Source: Tubiluchus corallicola
Taxonomy: Eukaryota > Priapulida > Priapulimorpha > Priapulimorphida > Tubiluchidae
Assembly (NCBI GenBank): GCA_030141605.1
Contig: JAQGDQ010000638.1
Location: forward strand, 2,501 to 61,530
DNA length: 59,030 nt
Direction of reading: 5' to 3'
Below, in pieces: positions 42,680-54,800 of this stretch. Both the position numbers and the translations under genes were made by a program. The notes below the pieces were generated by a model that saw nothing but the letters and a program-made list of their open reading frames with translations, did no database searches and was not told the DNA's origin. Numbering within the stretch: the stretch's first letter is position 1; every line of letters begins with the position of its first letter.

Positions 42680-43340
42680 AGTGAGTTTGGTCACCATAAA
42701 AACTGATTATACAGCTTACAGAAACATTACAAGTGTTTCAAATGTTACAAACTGGAACAACCTAAACTTTAGCCGGGCGGTTTATCGAGTTTGGTGACCA
42801 TAAAAACTGATTATACAGTTTACAGAAGCATTGCAAGTGTTTCAAATGTTACAAACTGGAACAATCTAAACTTTAGTGAGTTTGGTCACCATAAAAACTG
42901 ATTATACAGTTTACAGAAGCATTGCAAGTGTTTCAAATGTTACAAACTGGAACAACCTAAACTTTAGTGAGTTTGGTCACCATAAAAACTGATTAGACAG
43001 TTTACAGAAACATTACAAGTGTTTCAAATGTTACAAACTGGACCAAACTAAACTTTAGCCGGGCGGTTTATGAGTTTGGTCACCATCAAAACTGATTATA
43101 CAGTTTACAGAAGCATTGCAAGTGTTTCAAATGTTACTAACTGGAACAACCGAAACTTTAGTGAGTTTGGTCACCATAAAAACTGATTAGACAGTTTACA
43201 GAAACATTACAAGTGTTTCAAATGTTACAAATTAGAACAACCTAAACTTTAGTGAGTTTGGTCACCATAAAAACTGATTAGACAGTTTACAGAAGCATTG
43301 CAAGTGTTTCAAATGTTACAAACTGGACCAAACTAAACTT
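42680..43340 (+). repeat. Approximately 90-105-bp tandem repeat, 7 copies
   Basis: Each unit starts GAGTTTGGTCACCATAAAAA and continues through AAGTGTTTCAAATGTTAC and CTAAACTTTAG. Two units carry an extra CCGGGCGGTTTAT insert, giving two size classes. No coding capacity. 40311-41882 and 43340-44140 hold no gene I can support. Confidence 0.92.
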
Positions 43341-44184
43341 TCTGCATTTGAGAAAATAATGTAGACATTTCACATTTGCCTAGCAACAGTAACTAAGGAA
43401 GCGAAGCACATCAGTGAGCCATTTCAGACAATGCCATAATTTCGTTTATTGCATTTTTAATGAGATTATCAAATGTGCAGCAAAAATTTCAATCCTGCTG
43501 TGTATGACACCAGAATACGTCACCATTGGTTGAGAAGCATCGCTGCTGCCATCTATTATGAGAATGAAGTAACAAAACTAGTAAATGTTCTTTCATTCTT
43601 TTGAGATCGTTGAATCGCCGTCGCTGGACGAGGTTTGCCAGGTGGCGCTAGTGAGGCGGTTGTTTGGACCGTACCGAGGAAAGTCGTTGGGTGACATGCG
43701 AGAAAATTCATGTTGTTTTAGCAATAAACCCTAAAAAAACAACAACAAATACATTAACCAACACGTGTTTGATGAATTTGACAACATGTCAAAAACGAGA
43801 TTGCCACCTTAATATTGATTCTAAGGATGATACATAGCTGAGTGGTCACGGTGTGAGCTACACCACGTAAAGCAGGAACAGCAAAACGGACAAAATCTGT
43901 TATCAGGCACATTTATCTGCCAAATTCATGTGTTCAACTTCGTCTATTTTGCCACATTCATGCGTTCAACTTCGTCTATTTTGACTCTCTACATTTTTAA
44001 ATCTGTAGAAGCTGAAAAACTTAGTAATGAGTTACTGTAATTGGTTGTGTAAGTTAAAAATACAAGTAAACTAACTACAAAACACTCATTTAAAAATGTT
44101 TCAAAACTTCAAAAAAGAAATGCAGCACAATCATTTCTTATATATATATATATATATATGTGTATATATAATTATTAATAGCAA

Positions 44185-44290
44185 TGTATAATAATTAATA
44201 ATAATAAAAATGTTATAAATATGTATAGATATTAATACATATTTATAATATTTTTATTATTATTAATAATTATATCTATATATTAATATT
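44185..44290. repeat. Long AT-rich palindrome
   Basis: Arms of about 35-40 bp (TTAATAATAATAAAAATGTT against AATATTTTTATTATTATTAA, continuing through TATAAATATGTAT/ATACATATTTATA) surround a loop of about 8 bases. A (TA)n tract flanks it at 44142-44170. It would form a strong hairpin or cruciform. Confidence 0.85.
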
Positions 44291-44329
44291 CTTGGTATAT
44301 ATATAAGATTCGAGGCTACAGCCCGAACG

Positions 44330-44545
44330 AGGGCACCATTTGCGGCGATCTATATATCAAACAAAAGGTCTCGATCTAGTGTCGTGCCATTGGGGGTTTA
44401 TTTTTCGAATCGGGCCCACCGCGAGGAAGGGGGGCGAAAAACCTCCAAAAATGGCCATTTTTCGGCCGTTTTTTGCAAAAGTTATACGGCTGAGATGTAG
44501 AGAACGAGAACGGGCCGAGGGGGGTGCTGGGTATGGATAGATAGC
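44330..44545 (+). repeat. Interspersed GC-rich repeat family H, copy 1
   Basis: About 210 bp shared with 55737-55945: GGCGATCTATA, CCATTGGGGGTTTATTTTTC, GGGGCGAAAAACCTCC, AAAAATGGCCATTTTTCGGC and GATAGATAGCCCGTTCAG. It contains a 16-bp perfect palindrome (AAAAATGGCCATTTTT). Confidence 0.85.
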
Positions 44546-44830
44546 CCGTTCAGCGGTGGGTGCAGTAGTTATTTATTAATTTTCTGGCTCAGCAAATGTT
44601 ATCAGCTTGCAATAAGTGACATTTATAATAAAGAGCAACACAGTCGATTTCACGCCTTGCTTTGTAAATGTGATGCTCACTTCAAGCCATTCAGCGGGCA
44701 AAGAGATGGAAATGTAAAGGTTCTAAGTGGTGAAAATTAGTTCCTAAAGTCAATGTAATTAAGTTATCATGACTGTGGACGTACAAAGTCATTAATGCAA
44801 GACGTCAGTGCAAGAAGAGTAATCAGTTAC

Positions 44831-47800
44831 CTCTCTCAAATGTGACAGCTGCTGTAAAATGAGATCCTGTCGCTCGGTTGGTCGTGTCTGGAATAGTTCT
44901 GGATGCAGTAACGCATTCTGAAAGCATTACACAATTCATTAGTTCCAGTCCAAAAATGAAAAAATAACAATTTGCTGTAATATAACTACAACTATAACTA
45001 TAACTACACAATACATACTCGCAGACAAAAGATGTACGTTGTAAGAATCAAATATTTACACAAAGATAAAGATTTTATTGAATGTTTGATATGTACAGTG
45101 TTCCCTCACCGATCGCGGGTGTTCCGTTCCAGGCCCACCCACGATAAGCGAATTTCCACGAAGTAAAGACGCTATATTTATTTTAGTAGTTATACCATAT
45201 TTTAAGTCTTTATAAACCCTCCCCACACTCTTATACATAACCCTTTCCCATTCCATTAATAACTTTTCCCATACTGTACATGTACCTTTTAAAAAACTTT
45301 ACTTAAATGTTCATAAAAATGTTTTAAACTCTTAAACCTTGTAGCATCTCAAGTGGGCGCAAGTACTACATTTCATTTTTGGTGTGTATTCATGCACCGA
45401 ATAAATACACTATTTACTGTAAATGGTAATTTTTTATGATTTATAATATTCTTTCAATGTTACAATTAATATTTTTAATATTTTTTATACATTTTGTGAC
45501 TTTTTATGAAAAATTCATCAAATCTATACATTACTGTACAATACGTACTACAGATGTGAAAAATACTTTAGATGGAGTACCGCAAAACAGTGAAAATACC
45601 GGGATAAATGTTTCACATTAATATTTTTCAAACCCGCGAAACAGCGAGTCCGCGATAAACGAACCGCGAAGTAGCGAGGAACACTGTACAGTTCGTGTAC
45701 TAACCAAAACCATTCATGTCAAGACCCCCCCCCAATGACACTATACTGTTCCTAGTAAAAAAACTTTTCAACTGGGCGGAGTTTATAGTTTTGAAAAAAA
45801 TGAGCCTCTCTCTCAGTAAGAAGTGAGAAGCTTTAATTAAAAAATTATTTCATATAAAATCAAAAACATTCAGGGATATTTTCAAATCAATAAAATAATT
45901 GAATAAATGATACTATTGCAATTTCTGCAATTAACACCGAACTGTCCACAATTTCTTAATGTTAAATTTCATATAGCTAAATTTCGATTCAAGAAACATT
46001 TCTGTTTAATTCTATTCAGATGCGAGATGCCAAACTTTAACTTTGCATTCAAGTTCAAATTCAGAGGTATTACATTCTGTTCAACTGAACTCCGAGTTCT
46101 AATAGCAGGTCACAGTTTCTCTTTACCAGGATAACACAAGCATAAGATTGACTACTATATCGAATCAAGGTGAAAATCTCATCATTATCTAATCCACCTG
46201 TATAACACTTATACTTATAGGCAGTTATAGGTATATACTTATACTTATTACAACTTCCAACATGTGGAAGTTGTAATTTGTTGGAAGTTGTAATTGTACA
46301 TTTTTTAGGTGCTGCCATCTATGAACTTATCCTGTTACATTTTACTAGCTAAACTCACCACCAGTATAATTGTACGGTCCAGCGAATGCATATTCACTGG
46401 ATCTCTCCCTATTTTACAGTAATGGTTTTTGTGAAGCCAAGTTTGCATAATCACCTATACCTATATATACTGACTGGATTTACTTTCTGGTCACTGTCTA
46501 ACTCTCAGTGTTCAGTGCAGGACTCTCTTGTTCTCATTGATCAGTGCAGGAGACTCTTGTTCTCAGTGTTCAGTGCAGCAGTCATTCTACATATGTGTAT
46601 GTAGTTTAATAAACGCTTTTCAGTTTTGTGCAAATATGTAGTATAGTTGTTTATTCTTGTTCTACAAAGTGAGTGATCTACAACTTTAAACAAGACTTTC
46701 ACAGTACACACAAACAGACGGACAATGCAACTGCAGAAATGCCACATGAATGTCAGGACAAGTATAAGAATGGAAATTAGCCTAACTCACCTTTGCTCTA
46801 TTGCTGGAATCGGTGCTGAGTGCCGATTCGCTACGCCCGTTGTACTGGTGAATATTGAACGAAGAAGCAATGCTCGCATCATCACCGTTTCCACGACGAC
46901 GGTACTCGCCGCTTCCGCCGCTACCGTGTCTCGCTTGCTCGTTCATCTGCGACCTGAAAACCGATAAAAAAGAAACAAATTAAAGGAAATTAATCTCGAA
47001 TTAAAAAAAAAAGATAAAATAGAAGAGAACCCCATAAAGAAGAATGGAGATGATATGGGGAGAAAATGTAAAAATTTGTCTAAACTTCTAGAAACAAATT
47101 CAGTTACGTTATATCTGTTTACCTGTGATATACGGCAGGTACTGGAGGCGACGTGGAACGGAACGATCCGGAGCTTCCATACGCTGATGAGCTTACGTCG
47201 TCCTTCTGTTCGTTTTGTTTTCCCCCACTAGATGGCACTTCACTCCGTCGAACTGCAGAAGCAGGCGGCGAATCAGAGCCGCTATCACGAGTTTGTTCAC
47301 GATTCGACATCTGCCGTCCTCCGGAGGGCAGCACCGGCGACTGACGGCCGGGAAGGGCGGGCAGCTGCACGGCGTTCTTCAGCACTGCAGGTACAGGAGG
47401 AGAATAGGACCGCGGGGGAGGTGGCACGTCCGCACCTTCCTCGCTACTGCTTTCTTCCTCTTCCTTTTCCTCCTCTTCTTCCTGCTGTTCGGGACTGTAA
47501 GACCTCCCGTTCATTTTCATTCTGCTCGACTCGCCGTCGCGAGATGCTCTGGTTGCCGTGTGCAACTTGGGTGCTTGAGCTTCCGCCTGCTGCCGTAGCT
47601 CCTCCATCCTCCTCGCTAGTCGGGCTTCCCTTTCTTTGCGGTGTTTCTCATAGTACGGATCACGCTGCGAATTCGGAACGCTCTTTTTCCCCCTGTTAGT
47701 CCCCCATTCTGGTCGCTCCTTGGACTCGCGAGGTTTGCGAGCTTTCCTGTAGCCGGCCGTGTGAAGAGGTACCGGCAGATCTTCCGTATCCTCTGTAAGA

Positions 47801-48805
47801 AGAAATATATCAGCATCCCTGTGTGACAAAAGAGCAAAAATCACTAAAACGACGAGTAAAAAATGATGAAAGAAGCTTTCAATTTCAAGTAGAAAAGCAG
47901 AAAAACCTTCTGGTTAAAAAAATAAGATGTTAGTTAAAGGAGAAGTCACATCGTTTTTGTTTTTCCAAATATTTTCGCAATTTGCTTTTTCTGCTACTTA
48001 AAGAAAAATGGAAGCTACAAGCGCAGCAAAATCGTTGAAATCAAAAACAATTTACAAAAGTGGTCATAAGATTGTTGCCAAAAATCTATTTCAAGTTTTA
48101 GTTTCAGTCTCGATTACCAAAATTTGTTAAATGAAAAATCTGCATTGATTAGAATCCAGAACTACGGTACTTGCAGCTCGAGTAGCAGAAATAAACAAAT
48201 TGCGAAAATGTTTAAAAAGCAAAAATGTTGTGACTGCTCCTTTAATTAACATCCTCTTCTTTCCAAAACCAAGCGAGTTATTCTGTTTTTTACCTGAAAG
48301 TGAAAACCTTTCTCTACCTTTACTCATTGTTACTATCCTTGTTGTTGACGTTACTGTCATCATCATCATCATCACCATCCACATCGTCATCTTCATCATC
48401 CTCATCATCATTACCCTCATCATCATCCTCATCACCACCACCATCATCATCATCATCATCATCGCCCTCATCATCATCCTCATCGTCATCACCACCATTA
48501 CCATCACCATCACCATCATCATCATCATCCTCATCATCATCACCCTCATCATCATCATCATCATCATCACCCTCATCATCATCCTCACCATCATCATCAT
48601 CATCATCACCCTCATCACCCTCACCATCATCATCATCATCCTCATCCTCATCATCATCATCATCATCATCATCACTATTGATCACTACTATCACCACCAC
48701 CATTGATTGATGGAACATTTCACACTCACCTGTCTGACACGCCATGTCCTTGACTGAAGCTGTCATCTCCGTGACGATGGATCCGTCATCATCATCATCA
48801 TCACC

Positions 48806-48863
<58 letters not shown>

Positions 48864-51800
48864 CCCTCATCATCATCCTCATCCTCAACCTCATCATCAT
48901 CATCATCATCACTATCATCACTATTGATCACTACTATCACCACCACCATTGATTGATGGAACATTTCACACTCACCTGTCTGACACGCCATGTCCTTCAC
49001 TGAAGCTGTCATCTCCGTGACGATGGATCCGTCATCATCGCTCTGCCGCTGCGAGACGTCGGTGGAGAATACGCTGGATCTCACGCTTTCACCTGGACTC
49101 ACGTCACGCGTCTTCGCTAAGTTTTACACCAAAGAGAGCATTTTAGAAGAGGCGATGAGACAATTTTCTTTAACGGAAATCAGAAATTGAATCACGCAGT
49201 GGCTTTTTAAACCCAAGAACTTTGTCCATAAAGTTTATTAACACGGCACATGAAAAATTTCGACATGGACCAAAACCGGACACGACTCGACTGTGACATG
49301 AAATTAGATCAGTAATGCATCTAAATAACATTCATAATTTAAAGCTTAAGATGCGGTGAATATTTATCATTCTGTCACGGAGAGAATACAATACAATTGT
49401 AATATGTGAGACAAATAAACAACAAACGTCTAAAACCGATTTTAATGTATTAAGTTTGATCACATTTAACAAAAACTAAGAAAAGATGGAGTGAAAGTGG
49501 TAAAAATGATTTCACCACCTGCAAATGTCTCATTTTACTGCACGAAGCAAAATTGTCGAGTCATTTATGCACAATTATTTCAGTCATTTAACAACAGTTT
49601 CTACGGTTGTACGACAACTGACTGCCCCGTACCAAATGTTTTTGAGTCAATTAGATGACTGATTCTATTAACCGTGAGCATAATAAACAGCATCCACTGT
49701 AATTACAACACGGCTGACATGGTACAATTATCTGTGTACTAGAAAGTTTTGCAACTGTAATGAATGCAATATAAACATAATGTGCTGTAATGAATGCAAT
49801 ATAAACATAATGTGCTGTAATGAACGCAATATAAACATAATGTGCTGTAATGAACGCAAGATAAACACATGGTGCTGTAATGAACGCAATACAAACATAA
49901 TGTGCTGTAATGAACGCAATATAAACACAATGTGCTGTAATGAACGCAATATAAACATAATGTGCTGTAATGAACGCAAGATAAACACATGGTGCTGTAA
50001 TGAACGCAATACAAACATAATGTGCTGTAATGAATGCAATATAAACATAATGTGCTGTAATGAACGCAATATAAACATAATGTGCTGTAATGAACGCAAG
50101 ATAAACACATGGTGCTGTAATGAACGCAATACAAACATAATGTGCTGTAATGAATGCAATATAAACATAATGTGCTGTAATGAATGCAATATAAACATAA
50201 TGTGCTGTAATGAACGCAAGATAAACACATGGTGCTGTAATGAACGCAATACAAACATAATGTGCTGTAATGAACGCAATATAAACACAATGTGCTGTAA
50301 TGAACGCAATATAAACATAATGTGCTGTAATGAACGCAATATAAACACAATGTGCTGTAATGAATGCATTATAAACATAATGTGCTGTAATGAACGTAAT
50401 ATAAACATAATGTGCTGTAATGAACGCAATATAAACACAATGTGCTGTAATGAATGCAATATAAACATAATGTGCTGTAATGAACGCATTATAAACATAA
50501 TGTGCTGTAATGAACGCATTATAAACATAATGTGCTGTAATGAACGTAATATAAACATAATGTGCTGTAATGAACGCATTATAAACAATGTGCTGTAATG
50601 AACGCAATATAAACATAATGTGCTGTAATGAACGCAATATAAACATAATGTGCTGTAATGAACGCAATATAAACATGTGCCGTAATGAATGCAATATAAA
50701 CAAAATGTGCCGTAATGAACGCATTATAAACATAATGTGCCGTAATGAACGCAATATAAACATGTGCCGCAATGAACGCAAAATAAACATAATGTGCTGT
50801 AATGAATGCGTTATAAACATAATGTGCTGTAATGAACGCAATATAAACATAATGTGCTGTAATGAACGCAATATAAACATAATGTGCTGTAATGAACGCA
50901 ATATAAACATAATGTGCTGCAATGAACACAATATAAACATAATATGCTGCAATGAACGCAATAGAAACATAATGTGCTGCAATGAACGCAATATAAACAT
51001 AACGTGCTGTAATGAACGCAATATAAACAAATGTGCTGCAATGAACGCAATATAAACATAATGTGCTGTAATGAACGCAATATAAACATAATGTGCTGCA
51101 ATGAACGCAATATAAACATAATATGCTGCAATGAACGCAATAGAAACATAATGTGCTGCAATGAACGCAATATAAACATAACATGCTGCAATGAACGCAA
51201 TATAAACATAATGTGCTGTAATGAACGTAATATAAACATAACGTGCTGTAATGAACGCATTATAAACATAATGTGCTGTAATGAACGCATTATAAACATA
51301 ATGTGCTGTAATGAACGTAATATAAACATAACGTGCTGTAATGAACGCATTATAAACATAATGTGCTGTAATGAACGTAATATAAACATAACGTGCTGTA
51401 ATGAACGCATTATAAACATAATGTGCTGTAATGAACGTAATATAAACATAACGTGCTGTAATGAACGCATTATAAACATAATGTGCTGTAATGAACGCAT
51501 TATAAACATAATGTGCTGTAATGAATGCAATATAAACATAATGTGCTGTAATGAACGCAATATAAACAAATGTGCTGTAATGAACGCAATATAAACATAA
51601 TGGGCTGTAATGAACGCAATATAAACATAATGTGCTATAATGAACGCAATATAAACATAATGTGCTGTAACGAACGCAATATAAACATAATGTGCTGTAA
51701 TGAACGCATTATAAACATAATGTGCTGTAACGAACGCAATATAAACATAATGTGCTGTAATGAACGCAATATAAACATAATGTGCTGTAATTAAAATATA

Positions 51801-54800
51801 AAATAATTTCAGAACTTTTAAGACGCACCTTTTGAGTTTAACCGGGATCCTTGCTGACTAGTCCGTGAACCACGTTTCTTCAGAACCCGGTGTCGAGTTG
51901 ATGCTACTGGAGGGCGATTGTGCTCTTCCATACTTTCTTGATGCAGTGACGGCTCAGCGCGTTGAACAAGCTACGAAAATGAAAAAGTTATACGATGCTG
52001 TTGAAAATAAAGTTCAGAAAAACTCTCCAAAAGTTATTTTTGAGTGATGGACTGGACTTATTCATTTATGTAAATACAAAATTACATTTTACTTTAAATT
52101 TATTTATTGCAATACATATACAGCTGACAATGCATAATTCGTTTTCTTTGTAATTCAGGGTATCATTCATCTCAAACAGATTTGTTTATATGCATCTTAA
52201 TGTTTAAAGCAAAACTCGGTATTTCGCTGAATTTGAGAAACTTCAGGGAAGCAATTTAGGCAAAACTCATTTTATTGGCTCTCTTTATGTCAGACATACA
52301 GAAATAAGATGAATGTGCAGTTTCCTGGATGATCTATCAGTAGGGGTTCAAACAATAGATTAACTAATCAATAAACAATCAATAACTAATCAATAACAGT
52401 TCGTTTACGCATGACGTGTAAATTGTCTTGTTTTGTAAGGAATTTCAGTACCAGTATTTCACTAATTCTACAGGTTTACAGCGAATCTTTGACAGATTTT
52501 TATGGCCCTCGGCATCCTAATTGCAGATGCATTTTTTTAACGATTTCACATCTTGTTTGACTCTCACGAGAATAACAACTTGGCTATTGCATTTGAAAAA
52601 CTCCCCCCCCTCCAATTACCTCTTGACTGATGGGTTTAGGAGGTTCCGGCTGGTAGCGTTCGGCTACCTCTCTCTCTAATTTCATCTCCTCTTCCCGTCT
52701 CTGCCTCTCCTCCTCGGCCTTCTGACGACGTTTTTCTTCGACTTGTTGCTGTATGGCAGCCTAAAAGTGTCAAAAAACAAAACTACGTAAGTTTCAATGG
52801 TTTTCTTAGAAATCACCACCACTAGGTGTTGCCACATGACGGTGGGGATTGCATCAGGTAGTCTCAAGGACTTGAATAGCTAGTGATACGTCAAAGAACT
52901 AAAGTTCAAATCCCAATTAAGAATTATTTTGGCGTCATATAATACAATTGTTTGTGGCAGGTATTTTTTTGTTTTAATCACAGCGTTATTTATTAATAAC
53001 AATTTCCTAGTACGCTCATATCTTGGTTTGCTGGACGTTGCTTTTACGAATATCGGAAAAATCAGACAAAATCTGTCCCATTAAAAAGTGCAACATACTG
53101 CGGTCACAGTTTCACGAGTTGACCACTAGATGGCAGGCCGTCACTTTGTTTACATCACGTACATCAGTGTGTAAACAGGTGTATATCTCTATGTATAAAA
53201 ATATAGAGTCAATTATGCGGAGTTATTTGAGTCAATTGCCGACAGTTTTTATATACTTTTGCATAGTAGCAGCCCGTATCAGACATTTTTGAGACAATAA
53301 GGCATTTCATTCTATACTACCGTAAGTCTAATATATAAGTCTATAAGTAAGTGATACGTGGCATCTACAGTATCGACTTAGTAATACGATCAATCGGCAA
53401 ATTCGGACCGATGTCTCCCCAGTTTTGTCTGGCAAACCGAGTACAATTAAAAAAACTAAGTTTTTAAACTCAAATGCAAAACATAGATGGCAGCAGCACC
53501 CAGCTGTTATTATAACTATGGCAAAAATTCCTGTTTCTAAAATATGTAGAAAACAGACCAAGAAAGAGTTTTGATTTATGATTAAAATTATGGGCATTTA
53601 TCTCAAAGTACAGAAATACCATGTTACTTTATCATTTTATTTTAATTTAACTGTTTTTCTTTGCTCAATGTTATTCAACTAACTCAGAATTACTAGTCGT
53701 CTTTATTAAAGCAAAATCGAACCCAATCTGTAGGTGAAAACAATCTGTTCTTGAAAGTATAGAAAGAAAACACACAATTTCTTCAAAAATGACTTACGTG
53801 AAAGAATTATTACCACACAATTTCATGTTCGCGCCACTAGTTCTTCGCTGTTACATGAATTTCACCATTCGCTAGTTAGATGGGCACTAGCGCCTGCATT
53901 TCAGGAAAGCATTAAGGAAAAACAGGTGCTGTACCTCTCATTTCAGATGTGCAAGTTTCTTACAAACTACAGACATTCGACAGCTCATGCGTGAGCGGTA
54001 AATTTGAAATTTAAATTTTTATCTTAAAGCTTGCCAAGTTTTAGTACAACACACTGAATATCTTACAGTAGCACTGTACGTCAATTTTCGCTTTCACAAA
54101 CACGTGCAACACGCTCGTGGAATATTTTTGCTGCTGAGAATTAAGTTAGTTTGTGATGTCATCAATAGTTGGGCTCACCTGCCTTCAATTAAGCTTTTAA
54201 TCTCTATTATTTAACTATCAGAGACGTATTGCAGTATTAATCATGCTAAAATGAAAACTTTTTATTGAACTTGAAAATGGGGTGATAAATGAAAAATCAT
54301 CCGGTCTTCCTTTAAGCATCTTTACAGTCATCTGCTGACTAATGCATCATCAACTTTTACATTTCTGAACTTCTGTGTGGCCCACAATGTGTTCAATGGT
54401 TATATAACTTTCATTGACATATTTTCTCTAAAATTGTTTGGAGATCGTTTTTGCGACATCTATTGCGAAGATAAAATTTGTTTTCACTCTTTCAATAAAA
54501 TTGCCAAACATGTTGCAGTCGAACAGAAAAATTTAGGACGGAGAAATTTACAACTTCATTCAAGTTAAATGAGAGTATAATAAGAATGCGTGTCGGATGT
54601 AACAATAAATTAAAAAATCTGTAGACTTGACAACACAGCAGAACTGAAATGAACGTCACCTGAAACTCTGCCTGCTTCCTCCGTTTCTCGTCCATACGAT
54701 CTCGTGTCTCCGGATCATAGAATGCGTGCTGCCCTCTATGAAACGATCTACAAACAATAAAGACTTGGCACGAAAATGCATGTTTTACGGGTTACAATTA

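Noticed and set aside
48200-48710. Poly-Ile, poly-Ser and poly-Met frames
   Set aside because: These are frames of a TCA microsatellite. Only the minus-strand Asp frame has possible coding meaning, through alternative splicing.
49651-51794. Open frames up to 459 codons with repeated CNERNINI/FILRSLQHIM peptides
   Set aside because: Same cause as the annexin array: a 30-bp minisatellite in a CCDC66 intron with no start context or domain.
51865-52047. Plus-strand 60-codon frame (MNHVSSEPG...)
   Set aside because: It is the antisense shadow of a CCDC66 exon (51970-51829, minus), which has matching splice sites and phase.
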